Part shown: piece by piece, positions 23,596-31,625 of the stretch
Position numbering within the stretch: the first letter of the stretch is position 1
How the letters are laid out: the number at the start of each line of letters is the position of its first letter
Origin: Deltaproteobacteria bacterium
GTDB taxonomy: Bacteria; Myxococcota; Myxococcia; Myxococcales; Anaeromyxobacteraceae
Direction of reading: 5' to 3'
Assembly: GCA_016214955.1 (NCBI GenBank)
Contig: JACRMN010000017.1
Location: forward strand, 186,001-250,000
Length of the DNA: 64,000 nucleotides
The notes under the pieces: model-generated
Databases searched by the model: none
What the model was told of the DNA's origin: nothing
The model's input: only the letters and a program-made list of their open reading frames with translations
Position numbers and translations under genes: made by a program

Positions 23596-24654
23596 CTACG
23601 CGCCCCCGGCCGCCCCCGGCGTGCCGCCGGCCGGCAGCACGTCCACCCGCAGCGCGTTCTTGCCGGCGCGCTTGGCCTCGTACATGAGCTGGTCGGCGCG
23701 GCCCATCATCTCGTCCACCGAGCGGGCCGGCGAGAGGTAGGTGGCGGCGCCCAGGCTGAAGGTGACGCTCCAGCCGTTCTCGGCCATGGCGGCGTCGAGC
23801 GTGGAGCGGATGCGCGAGAGCAGCGCGCCGGCCGCCGGCCCGTCGGTGTCCACCAGCAGCAGGCCGAACTCGTCGCCGCCGAGGCGGCCCACCACGTCTA
23901 CGGCGCGGGTGGCGCCGCGGAGCGTGGCCGCCGCCGTGGCCAGCAGCGCGTCGCCGCGGGAGTGGCCCTGCTGGTCGTTGACGCGCTTGAAGTCGTCGAC
24001 GTCGAGGTAGGCCACGGTCAGCGGCATGCCGGTGCGCCGGGCCCGCTCCAGCTCCACCGCCGCCGCCTCCTCGAAGGCGCGGCGGTTGTTCACGGCGGTG
24101 AGCGGATCGGTGCGGGCCAGGTGCTGCTCGGCGGCCAGCCGCGCCTGGAGTGCCGCCAGCAGGAGCACCAGCGCCATGAAGGTGCCGAGCTGCACCGCGG
24201 TGTTCCAGAGCATCACCCCGGCCGGCAGCGGCGAGGGCCGGGCCACCAGGTCGGCCGCCACCGAGAGCACGGCGCTGGCCACCGACAGGAGGCCGCCGGT
24301 GCGGAAGCCCACGAACCAGGTGGCCAGCCCGATGGGCCCCAGGTACAGGAAGGTGAAGTTCACCTCCCAGCCGGTGACGTAGTCGCCCACGGCCACGCAG
24401 GTGGTGAGGCCGATGGCGATGGCCAGGGCGCCGCCGGGCGAGATGCCTTCCCAGAGCTGCGGCGAGTCCTCGCGCGTGGGAAGCGGGCGGGGCGTCAGCC
24501 GCTCGATCGGCGCCTTGGGAGGCCGCCCGCTGCTGGACTCGCCTGTCGCCAGAGTATCCCCCGTACCCCGCGCCCGCCCCTGCGCCCCGGACGACAGGAA
24601 AAACCGGGCGTTGGGCCCTGTCAACTGCCGCGATGAAGAGAGGCATCGGGCCAC
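23596..24654 (-). CDS. Membrane-bound diguanylate cyclase (GGDEF)
   Basis: About 350 residues. Four or so hydrophobic segments (ALAIAIGLTTCVAV, FTFLYLGPIGLATWFVGF, LLSVASAVLSVAADLVA, MLWNTAVQLGTFMALVLLL) precede a GGDEF domain with the intact active-site loop GRLGGDEFG, so synthesis of cyclic di-GMP is expected. No EAL domain follows. The start is uncertain: the GTG at 24654 has a run of Gs upstream, the frame stays open to a GTG at 24705, and a TTGACA box on this strand (24624-24619) could mean that the true start lies further downstream. Confidence 0.82.
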   Translation of the reverse strand: MARCLSSSRQLTGPNARFFLSSGAQGRARGTGDTLATGESSSGRPPKAPIERLTPRPLPTREDSPQLWEGISPGGALAIAIGLTTCVAVGDYVTGWEVNFTFLYLGPIGLATWFVGFRTGGLLSVASAVLSVAADLVARPSPLPAGVMLWNTAVQLGTFMALVLLLAALQARLAAEQHLARTDPLTAVNNRRAFEEAAAVELERARRTGMPLTVAYLDVDDFKRVNDQQGHSRGDALLATAAATLRGATRAVDVVGRLGGDEFGLLLVDTDGPAAGALLSRIRSTLDAAMAENGWSVTFSLGAATYLSPARSVDEMMGRADQLMYEAKRAGKNALRVDVLPAGGTPGAAGGA

Positions 24655-24700
24655 ACCCCCCCCGATGCCCGGATTCGCTTCACCGGGCAGCGACCTGGCC

Positions 24701-24732
24701 GTCACGGACGCGTCACACGGGAGTGGTCTATA
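24701..24732 (+). promoter_or_regulatory. Pho box and -10 of phoB
   Basis: Two GTCAC half-sites at 24701-24705 and 24712-24716 are exactly 11 bp apart, the spacing of PhoB-binding direct repeats. A -10-like TCTATA follows at 24727-24732, 10 bp after the second repeat, so the box occupies the -35 position as in PhoB-activated promoters. Transcription would start about 24739-24741, at the GTG of phoB. This implies autoregulation and a nearly leaderless mRNA. Confidence 0.7.
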
Positions 24733-24740
24733 ACCGCTCC

Positions 24741-25433
24741 GTGACGACGGTCCTCATCGTCGAGGACGAGCGGGACCTGCTCTCGCTCCTCGACTTCAAC
24801 CTTCGCCAGGCGGGCTTCCAGACCCTGCTCGCCGGCAGCGGCGCCGAGGCGCTCGCCCATCTGGCGCGGGCCGTGCCCGACCTGGTGGTGCTGGACCTCA
24901 TGCTCCCCGACATGCCGGGCACCGAGATCTGCCGCCGGCTCAAGGCCTCGGACCGCACCCGCCGCGTCCCGGTGGTGATGCTCACCGCCAAGGGCGAGGA
25001 GGTGGACCGGGTGGTGGGCTTCGAGCTCGGCGCCGACGACTACGTGGTGAAGCCCTTCAGCGTCCGCGAGCTGGTGCTGCGGCTCCAGGCGGTGCTGCGC
25101 CGGGCCAGCGGAGCCACCGACGAGGCGGCGCCCACGCAGGTGGGCCCCATCCGCCTCGACCTGGCTTCCCACCGCGCCTGGGTGGGCGCCGAGGAGCTGC
25201 CGCTCACGCCCCTCGAGTTCCGGCTGCTGCAGACCTTCCTGACCCGCGCCGGCCGGGTGCAGTCGCGGGAGCAGCTGCTCTCCGACGTCTGGGAGATGTC
25301 GCCCGACCTGGAGACCCGCACCGTGGACACGCACGTGAAGCGGCTGCGCGAGAAGCTGGGCCCGGCGCGCGATCTCCTGGAGACGGTGCGCGGCATCGGC
25401 TACCGGCTGGTCGATCCCTCCGACGCGAGGTGA
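24741..25433 (+). CDS. phoB: Phosphate-regulon response regulator PhoB
   Basis: A 230-residue OmpR/PhoB-family transcription factor. The receiver (TTVLIVEDE) has acidic pocket residues Glu8, Asp9 and Glu10 and phosphoacceptor Asp52 (LDLMLPD), with LTAKGEE and the conserved lysine in YVVKPF. A C-terminal winged helix (LTPLEFRLLQTFLTRAGRV ... VDTHVKRLREKLG ... TVRGIGYRL) binds DNA. The GTG at 24741 begins at the first strand and has no Shine-Dalgarno. It sits beside phoR and upstream of pst genes that carry matching Pho boxes, which supports the PhoB assignment over other OmpR members. Confidence 0.92.
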   Translation: MTTVLIVEDERDLLSLLDFNLRQAGFQTLLAGSGAEALAHLARAVPDLVVLDLMLPDMPGTEICRRLKASDRTRRVPVVMLTAKGEEVDRVVGFELGADDYVVKPFSVRELVLRLQAVLRRASGATDEAAPTQVGPIRLDLASHRAWVGAEELPLTPLEFRLLQTFLTRAGRVQSREQLLSDVWEMSPDLETRTVDTHVKRLREKLGPARDLLETVRGIGYRLVDPSDAR

Positions 25434-26578
25434 GCGTGGCCCTGCTCGGGCGCGACAAGGTGGCGGCGGCGATGCGGGCCATCGAGGCCGAGCTGGCCGG
25501 CGGCCCGCGCGCCGAGCTGGCGCTCGACGTCCTGCAGCTCGCCGACCTCCTGCGCCGCCGCGCCGAGCGGCTCCTGCCCAAGGAGGAGCCGGAGCGGGAG
25601 CTCCTGGCCGCCTTCCCCGACGCCGCCGGCATCCTGGCCGTCACCGGCGCGGTGCGGGTGGCCAACACCGCGCTCGACGGCCTGGCCCCGGGCGGCCGCG
25701 CCGTGGGGCGGACGCCCCTCGAGATCACCCGCTCCGAGGAGCTTGCCGAGGCCGCCCGCCGCGCCCTGCAGGGCCACACCAAGCGGCTGGAGCTGGAGCT
25801 GCCGCCCGGCCCGCGCCCGCACGTGGCCACGCTCACCCCGCTCCTGCGCGGCGAGGTGCTGCTCCTGCTCCGCGACGTCACCGAGGCGCGGCGGGCCGAG
25901 CAGGCGCGGCGCGACTTCGTGGCCAACGCCTCCCACGAGCTGCGCACGCCGGTGGCCGCCATCCACGGCGCCGCCGAGACGCTGCTCCTGGGTGCGCTGC
26001 AGGACCCGCAGGCGGCGCGGCAGTTCGCCGAGATGATCGCGCGGCAGGCGGAGCGGCTGGCGCGGCTCACCCGCGACCTCCTGGACCTCTCCCGAATCGA
26101 GTCGGGCCAGTGGACCATGCAGCTCGGGCCGGTGGAGGTCGAGGGGGCGCTGCGCGCCGCCGGCGACGCGGTGGCCCTGCCGGCCCGGGAGAAGGGCGTG
26201 GAGCTTCGCCGCCAGGAGGCGGGCGGGCTGCGGGTGGTGGCCGACACGCGCGCCCTGGAGCACGTGCTCGTCAACCTGCTCGACAATGCCGTGAAGTACA
26301 CGCCCCAGGGTGGGACGGTGACGCTCTCGGGGGCGGCCGAGGGCGACCGGGTGGTGCTGTCGGTGGCCGACACCGGCCCGGGCATCGAGCGGCAGCACCT
26401 GGTGCGCCTCTTCGAGCGCTTCTACCGCGCCGATCCGGGGCGCTCCCGGGAGCAGGGCGGAACCGGAATCGGCCTCTCCCTGGTGAAGCACCTCGTCCAG
26501 GCCCAGAAGGGCGAGGTGGGGGTGGAGTCGGGCCCCCAGGGCAGCCGGTTCTGGGTGCGCCTCCCCGCCGCGCCCTAG
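25430..26578 (+). CDS. phoR: PhoR-like histidine kinase lacking membrane segments
   Basis: A 382-residue kinase. A PAS-like region at about 60-150 is followed by HisKA (His169, ASHELRTPVAAI) and a HATPase with NLLDNAVKYTP, VADTGPGI and GTGIGLSL. It partners PhoB: its GTG start overlaps the phoB stop by 4 bp, and the five Pho half-sites of pstS follow it. E. coli PhoR has an N-terminal membrane anchor; no hydrophobic helix long enough to span a membrane is visible here, so this version should be cytosolic or held by partners such as PhoU or the Pst complex. Confidence 0.88.
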   Translation: MSVALLGRDKVAAAMRAIEAELAGGPRAELALDVLQLADLLRRRAERLLPKEEPERELLAAFPDAAGILAVTGAVRVANTALDGLAPGGRAVGRTPLEITRSEELAEAARRALQGHTKRLELELPPGPRPHVATLTPLLRGEVLLLLRDVTEARRAEQARRDFVANASHELRTPVAAIHGAAETLLLGALQDPQAARQFAEMIARQAERLARLTRDLLDLSRIESGQWTMQLGPVEVEGALRAAGDAVALPAREKGVELRRQEAGGLRVVADTRALEHVLVNLLDNAVKYTPQGGTVTLSGAAEGDRVVLSVADTGPGIERQHLVRLFERFYRADPGRSREQGGTGIGLSLVKHLVQAQKGEVGVESGPQGSRFWVRLPAAP

Positions 26579-26588
26579 CCAGCCGCTC

Positions 26589-26706
26589 GTCACCGAGCCG
26601 TCACCCCGGGCCCGCGGAGCCGCCACCTCCCGGGGCCATCCTTCTCTCGCCTGGCTGCTCCTGTTCACCGGCCTGTCACCTGGCCGTCACGCGCGTCGCC
26701 TTAGAT
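26589..26706 (+). promoter_or_regulatory. Pho-box array and promoter of pstS
   Basis: Five PhoB-type half-sites lie in the 170-bp gap after phoR: GTCAC at 26589 and 26600, then TTCAC at 26664 and GTCAC at 26675 and 26686, each set spaced exactly 11 bp. A -10-like TTAGAT at 26701-26706 follows the last repeat by 10 bp, the same geometry as upstream of phoB. The distal pair could be an upstream activating site or serve another start point. Confidence 0.75.
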
Positions 26707-26748
26707 CACCGGCGACCGAGACCAAGACGAGAGACGAGGAGAATGCAC

Positions 26749-27777
26749 ATGAAGAAGAGCTTGATCGCCGCCCTGGCGATGGCGCTGGCCCTCCCGGCCG
26801 CCGCCCAGACCCTGATCAACGGAGCGGGCGCCACCTTCCCGTACCCCCTCTACTCGAAGTGGTTCGCCGAGTACAACAAGCTCCAGCCCGACCTGCGCTT
26901 CAACTACCAGTCGATCGGCTCCGGCGGCGGCATCCAGCAGATCACCAACGGCACGGTGGACTTCGGCGCGACCGACGCCCCCATGAACGCCGAGGAGACC
27001 GCCCGCCTCCCCGGCGCACTCCACATCCCGACGGTGCTCGGCGCCGTGGTCGCCATCCACAACACGCCCGTCGAGGGGCTGAAGCTCACCCCGGCCCTGC
27101 TCGCCGACATCTTCCTCGGCAAGGTCGTCCGCTGGGACGACCCGGCCATCGCCAAGGTGAACGCCGGCCTGAAGCTCCCCGCCACCGCCATCACCGTGGC
27201 TCACCGCTCCGACGGTTCCGGCACCACCTACATCTTCACCGACTACCTGGCCAAGGTCTCGCCGGCGTGGAAGGAGAAGGTGGGCGCCGGCAAGAGCGTG
27301 AAGTGGCCCGTGGGCCTGGGCGGCAAGGGCAACGAGGGCGTCACCGGCCTGGTGAAGCAGACCCCGGGCGCCATCGGCTACGTCGAGCTCGCCTACGCCA
27401 ACCAGAACAAGCTCTCCATGGCCGCGCTGCAGAACCGGGACGGCGTCTTCGTCAGCCCGAGCCTCGAGGCCACCTCGGCCGCGGCGGCCGGCGTGCCCAT
27501 GCCCGCCGACTTCAAGGTCTCGCTCACCGACCCCTCCGGCAAGACCGCCTGGCCCATCGCCTCCTTCACCTACCTGCTGGTGAAGAAGGACCAGACCGAC
27601 CCGAGGAAGGGCGAGGCGCTGGTGCGCTTCCTCTGGTGGGCCGTCCACGACGGCCAGAAGCTCGCCGCCCCGCTCGACTACGCCCCGCTTCCCCCGGCGG
27701 TGGTCGCCCAGGTGGAGAAGGCCATCCGCACCATCACCGTGCAGGGGAAGCCGGTCGGCCTTGCCGCTGCCCGCTGA
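26749..27777 (+). CDS. pstS: Phosphate ABC transporter substrate-binding protein PstS
   Basis: A 342-residue periplasmic phosphate-binding protein. A signal peptide (MKKSLIAALAMALALPAAAQ) is followed by GAGATFPYPLYSKW, SIGSGGGIQQI, DFGATDAPM and the phosphate-site segment RSDGSGTTYIF. The ATG at 26749 has AGGA 8 bp upstream; another ATG two codons earlier is too close to that site. It opens pstSCAB-phoU under the Pho-box promoter and should deliver phosphate to PstCA. Confidence 0.95.
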   Translation: MKKSLIAALAMALALPAAAQTLINGAGATFPYPLYSKWFAEYNKLQPDLRFNYQSIGSGGGIQQITNGTVDFGATDAPMNAEETARLPGALHIPTVLGAVVAIHNTPVEGLKLTPALLADIFLGKVVRWDDPAIAKVNAGLKLPATAITVAHRSDGSGTTYIFTDYLAKVSPAWKEKVGAGKSVKWPVGLGGKGNEGVTGLVKQTPGAIGYVELAYANQNKLSMAALQNRDGVFVSPSLEATSAAAAGVPMPADFKVSLTDPSGKTAWPIASFTYLLVKKDQTDPRKGEALVRFLWWAVHDGQKLAAPLDYAPLPPAVVAQVEKAIRTITVQGKPVGLAAAR

Positions 27778-28732
27778 CATCCTCCCGGCCGCCGCGGTCT
27801 CCGCCAGGCGCGGGGGCAACCGCGGCGACCGGCTCTACCACGCAGCCCTCCAGCTCCTGGGCGGCGCGGTCCTGGCCGTCGCCGGCCTGGTGCTGCTGGA
27901 GCTGGCCGACGTGGCCGCCCCGGCGGCCCGCCGGCTGGGGCTCGGGTTCCTGTGGCGCAACGACTGGGACCCGGTGTCGGGCGCCTTCGGCGCGCTGCCC
28001 TTCGTCTACGGCACCCTGGTGACGAGCGCCGTGGCCATCGCCCTGGCCCTCCCGGTCTCGGTGGGGCTGGCGCTCTTCCTCTCGGAGATGGGCCCGCGCC
28101 GCCTGCGCCCGGTGGTGTCCTTCGCCATCGAGGTGCTGGCCGCCATCCCCAGCGTGGTCTACGGGCTCTGGGGGCTGTTCGTGCTGGTGCCGGTGCTGCG
28201 CGACTGGGTCCAGCCGGCGCTGGCCCGCGCCCTCGGCTTCCTCCCGCTCTTCCAGGGGCCGCCCATCGGCCTCGGCTACCTGGCCGCCGGCGTCATCCTG
28301 GCGGTGATGATCCTCCCCACCGTGACCTCGGTGACCATCGAGGTGCTGCGCACCGTCCCCGCGTCGCTGCGCGAGGCCTCGCTGGCGCTGGGGGCCACCC
28401 GCTGGGAGGCCATCCGCATGGCCGTGCTGCCCTTCGGCCGGGCCGGCATCGTCGGGGCGGCGCTCCTCGGCCTGGGCCGGGCGCTGGGCGAGACCATGGC
28501 GGTCACCATGGTGATCGGCAACTCGCCCGAGATCCACGCCTCGCTCTTCGCCCCCGGCTACTCGCTCCCGGCGGTGATCGCCAACGAGTTCGCCGAGGCC
28601 ACCGGCGAGGTGCACCTGGGAGCGCTGGCGGCGCTGGGCCTGGTCCTCTTCGGCATCACCGTGCTGCTCAACGGCGCTGCGCGCCTGCTGGTGGCGGCGG
28701 TGGCCCGCGGCTCCGCCCGGAGCGCCCGGTGA
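27761..28732 (+). CDS. pstC: Phosphate ABC transporter permease PstC
   Basis: A 323-residue inner-membrane permease with six hydrophobic segments and the cytoplasmic coupling motif [32 protein letters not shown] and [19 protein letters not shown] are PstC hallmarks. The most likely start is a TTG at 27761 inside the end of pstS (17-bp overlap), since no ATG or GTG precedes the first helix. No strong ribosome-binding site is seen, so the start is uncertain and translation may be coupled to pstS. Confidence 0.92.
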   Translation: MPLPADILPAAAVSARRGGNRGDRLYHAALQLLGGAVLAVAGLVLLELADVAAPAARRLGLGFLWRNDWDPVSGAFGALPFVYGTLVTSAVAIALALPVSVGLALFLSEMGPRRLRPVVSFAIEVLAAIPSVVYGLWGLFVLVPVLRDWVQPALARALGFLPLFQGPPIGLGYLAAGVILAVMILPTVTSVTIEVLRTVPASLREASLALGATRWEAIRMAVLPFGRAGIVGAALLGLGRALGETMAVTMVIGNSPEIHASLFAPGYSLPAVIANEFAEATGEVHLGALAALGLVLFGITVLLNGAARLLVAAVARGSARSAR

Positions 28733-29574
28733 GCGCGCTGCGCCGGCGCAACGCCGTCAACGCCTTCTGGACCGCGGCCTGCGGCGCCGCGGTGCTGCTG
28801 GCGCTCCTGCCGCTGGCCTCGCTCCTCTGGCTGGTGATCTCGCGGGGGGTCGGCGGCCTGTCGCTCGACTTCTTCACGCACCTGCCGGCGCCGGTGGGCG
28901 AGGCCGGCGGCGGCGTGGGCAACGCCATCGCCGGGACGCTCTACATGGTGGGCCTGGCGAGCCTGGTGGCCCTGCCCGCCGGGGTGGGGGCCGGGGTGTA
29001 CCTGGCCGAGAGGGGCGACGGCCGCTTCGGCTCCGCCGTGCGCTTCACCACCGAGGTGCTGGCCGGCGTTCCCTCCATCGTGGTGGGCATCGTGGCCTAC
29101 GGCCTGCTGGTGGTGCCCATGAAGCGCTTCTCGGCCCTGGCGGGCGCGGTGGCCCTGGCCATCCTCATGGTGCCGCCGCTGGCCCGCTCCACCGAGGAGT
29201 TCGTGCGGCTCGTGCCCGGCACCCTGCGCGAGGCCTCGCTGGCCCTCGGCGTCCCGGCCTGGAAGACCGGCCTGCGCGTCGTGCTCCGCACCGCGCTCCC
29301 CGGCATCCTCACCGCCGCCCTGCTGGCCGTGGCCCGGGCGGCGGGCGAGACCGCGCCGCTGCTCTTCACCGCCCTCAACAACCAGTACTGGAACGCCCGG
29401 CCCGACCAGCCCACCGCCTCGCTCACGGTGCAGATCTTCAACTACGCCGTCAGCCCCTACAGCGACTGGCACGACAAGGCCTGGAGCGCCGCCCTGGTGC
29501 TCCTGCTGCTCGTCGGCCTGCTCAACCTGGCCGCGCGCCTGCTGGCCCGCGGCCGAGGAGGCCGCACCGCATGA
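28729..29574 (+). CDS. pstA: Phosphate ABC transporter permease PstA
   Basis: A 281-residue permease partner of PstC with six hydrophobic segments and coupling motif [33 protein letters not shown] and [14 protein letters not shown] are characteristic of PstA. The GTG start overlaps the pstC stop (GTGA). The end overlaps an ATG at 29571 that could open a longer pstB frame (see the repeat entry). Confidence 0.93.
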   Translation: MSALRRRNAVNAFWTAACGAAVLLALLPLASLLWLVISRGVGGLSLDFFTHLPAPVGEAGGGVGNAIAGTLYMVGLASLVALPAGVGAGVYLAERGDGRFGSAVRFTTEVLAGVPSIVVGIVAYGLLVVPMKRFSALAGAVALAILMVPPLARSTEEFVRLVPGTLREASLALGVPAWKTGLRVVLRTALPGILTAALLAVARAAGETAPLLFTALNNQYWNARPDQPTASLTVQIFNYAVSPYSDWHDKAWSAALVLLLLVGLLNLAARLLARGRGGRTA

Positions 29575-29648
29575 TCCCCGCCCCCCAGCCCAGCGCCGGC
29601 CGAGCCCGCCCCGCGGCGCGGCCCTGCCATCTCGAGGAGGCCGCACCG
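29555..29648 (+). repeat. 15-bp direct repeat carrying two pstB-type start signals
   Basis: GAGGAGGCCGCACCG occurs at 29555-29569 (end of pstA) and again at 29634-29648. Each copy includes a GAGGAGG ribosome-binding site and is followed within two bases by an ATG in the same pstB frame (29571 and 29649). The second ATG gives the normal PstB length; the first would add 26 residues with no family match. Confidence 0.7.
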
Positions 29649-30410
29649 ATGGACGCCCCCGCGAACAAGATCTCCGTCCAGGGGCTCAAGGCCTGGTTCG
29701 GCAAGAACGAGGTCATCCACGGCGCCAGCCTCGACATCCCGGACCGCAGCGTGCTCGCCATCATCGGCCCCTCGGGCTGCGGCAAGTCCACCTTCCTGCG
29801 CTGCCTCAACCGCATGCACGAGCTCACGCCCGGCGCCGGCTCCTCGGGCAAGATGCTGCTCGACGACAGGGACCTGTACGCCGCCAGCGTCGACCCGGTG
29901 GAGCTGCGGCGGCGGGTGGGCATGGTCTTCCAGCGGCCCAATCCCTTCCCCACCATGAGCATCGCCCGGAACGTCTCGGCCGGCCTGCGGCTCAACCGCG
30001 TCCCGGGCGACCACGCCGAGGTGGTGGAGCGCTGCCTGCGCCAGGCGGCCCTCTGGGACGAGGTGAAGGATCGGCTCGACGCCCCGGCCACCGGCCTCTC
30101 CGGCGGCCAGCAGCAGCGGCTCTGCATCGCCCGCGCCCTGGCGGTGGAGCCGGAGGTGCTGCTCATGGACGAGCCGGCCAGCGCCCTCGACCCCATCGCC
30201 ACCGCCAAGGTGGAGGACCTGATCCACGAGCTCAAGCAGCGGTACACCATCGTCATCGTCACCCACAACATGCAGCAGGCGGCGCGCGTCTCCGACCGGA
30301 CCGCCTTCTTCTACCTGGGGGAGCTGGTGGAGAGCGGCCCCACCGAGAAGATCTTCACCAACCCCTCGGAGCAGCGCACCGAGGACTACGTCACCGGGAA
30401 GTTCGGGTAG
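29649..30410 (+). CDS. pstB: Phosphate ABC transporter ATPase PstB
   Basis: A 253-residue ATPase. Walker [10 protein letters not shown] is at residues 40-48, followed by [15 protein letters not shown] (the PstB Q-loop), the signature LSGGQQQR and Walker [14 protein letters not shown]. The start at 29649, with GAGGAGG 8 bp upstream, gives the usual PstB N-terminus and length; an upstream ATG at 29571 also has a good ribosome-binding site. phoU follows after 3 bp. Confidence 0.95.
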   Translation: MDAPANKISVQGLKAWFGKNEVIHGASLDIPDRSVLAIIGPSGCGKSTFLRCLNRMHELTPGAGSSGKMLLDDRDLYAASVDPVELRRRVGMVFQRPNPFPTMSIARNVSAGLRLNRVPGDHAEVVERCLRQAALWDEVKDRLDAPATGLSGGQQQRLCIARALAVEPEVLLMDEPASALDPIATAKVEDLIHELKQRYTIVIVTHNMQQAARVSDRTAFFYLGELVESGPTEKIFTNPSEQRTEDYVTGKFG

Positions 30411-30413
30411 GCC

Positions 30414-31103
30414 ATGTCCCCTTCGCACACCGACAAGACGTACGAGCGGGAGCTCAAGGACCTCCGCGAGCGGCTGCTGGCCATGGGCGGCCGCGTCGAG
30501 GCCCAGCTCGCCAGCGCCGTGAAGGCGGTGGTGGAGCGCGACCCGGAGCTGGCCTCGCGGGTGAAGAAGAGCGACTCGGACGTCAACCGCCTCGAGGTGG
30601 AGATCGACGACGCCTGCCGCAGGTTGCTGGCGCTGCGCCAGCCGGCGGCCAGCGACCTGCGCTTCATCGCCACCGCCCTCAAGATCGTGGTGGACCTGGA
30701 GCGCATGGGCGACCTGGCGGTCAACGTGGCCGAGCGGGCCATCGACCTGTGCCAGGCCCCGTCCCTGGGCCCGGTCCACGACCTGGAATCCCTGGCCGGC
30801 ATGGCCCAGATGCAGCTCAAGCACGCGCTCGACGCCTTCGTCGAGGGCGACGTCGAGAAGGCGCGGGAGGTCATGGAGACCGACGGGTTCCTCGACGCGC
30901 TCTACCTCAAGATCTTCAACGACATGCTGACGCGGATGATGGAGGACTCGCGGGCCATCCGCCGGGCCACCTCGCTGATGTTCGCCGCCAAGCACCTGGA
31001 GCGCTTCGGCGACCACTGCACCAACGTGGCCGAGATGGTGGTCTACATGGTGCGCGGCACCGACGTGCGCCACCCGCGGAGCCGGCAGCTCAAGAGCACC
31101 TAG
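30414..31103 (+). CDS. phoU: Phosphate signalling protein PhoU
   Basis: A 229-residue all-helical cytoplasmic protein with two PhoU repeats. Metal-binding-type segments appear in each half: LKIVVDLERMGDLAVNVAE and AKHLERFGDHCTNVAEMV. PhoU links Pst transport to PhoR and represses the regulon when phosphate is plentiful. Last gene of pstSCAB-phoU; the stop overlaps by 4 bp the stop of the gene on the opposite strand. Confidence 0.95.
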   Translation: MSPSHTDKTYERELKDLRERLLAMGGRVEAQLASAVKAVVERDPELASRVKKSDSDVNRLEVEIDDACRRLLALRQPAASDLRFIATALKIVVDLERMGDLAVNVAERAIDLCQAPSLGPVHDLESLAGMAQMQLKHALDAFVEGDVEKAREVMETDGFLDALYLKIFNDMLTRMMEDSRAIRRATSLMFAAKHLERFGDHCTNVAEMVVYMVRGTDVRHPRSRQLKST

Positions 31104-31369
31104 CCGCCACAGGCAGGGGCGGTCCGCAGCCCCAGCGGCGCCAGCGCCCGCCACCCCTCGGCCACGGCGCGATCGAAGAGGGCCCGCGACCGCATGGGCC
31201 TCCCGTCGGAGACGTCGTGGAGCGCGAGCAGCGCCACCACCCGGGCCACGGGCGGGCGCCGGGAGGGATCGGCCATCCCCGGGTCGTCGAGCTCGACGCC
31301 GGCGCCGAGCAGGCGCGGAGCGTCGCGGTAAGCGCGGACGTAGAGGGCGTACAGCTGGGCAGTGGTCAC
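31100..31369 (-). CDS. Small hypothetical protein
   Basis: An 89-residue protein starting TTAQLYALYVRAYRDAPRLL, which looks helical, with a variable middle (DDPGMADPSRRPPVARVVALLALHDV). I do not recognise a family. The GTG at 31369 is favoured because AAGGG lies 8 bp upstream and the upstream frame extension is low-complexity. The stop overlaps that of phoU. The 256 bp upstream to 31625 contain no other gene that I can support; a single GTCAC at 31535 is present. Confidence 0.5.
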   Translation of the reverse strand: MTTAQLYALYVRAYRDAPRLLGAGVELDDPGMADPSRRPPVARVVALLALHDVSDGRPMRSRALFDRAVAEGWRALAPLGLRTAPACGG

Positions 31370-31625
31370 GGGAAGGCCCTTTCCGGCGCCATCTCCCGCC
31401 CGACCCCACCGCACCCGCCCTGCTCGGCACCGAGGGTGATCCTGGAGCGCGGCGGTGGCGAGGAAGGGGCGGGCGCGCGGCGGGGAGGTGAACTTCGGCG
31501 GCGGGGCGGCGCGTGGCCGCACCTCCCGCCACTCGTCACGGCTTCGACGCTCCCGGTGAAGGGGCCGCGGCTAAGGTCCCGGGGCCGGCATCCTGCCGAC
31601 GCAGCCCCCACCAGAAGGAGCTTTC

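Noticed and set aside
31535-31550. A Pho box upstream of the glycerophosphodiester phosphodiesterase
   Set aside because: Only one GTCAC is present; the base 11 bp on reads GACGC and no good -10 follows.
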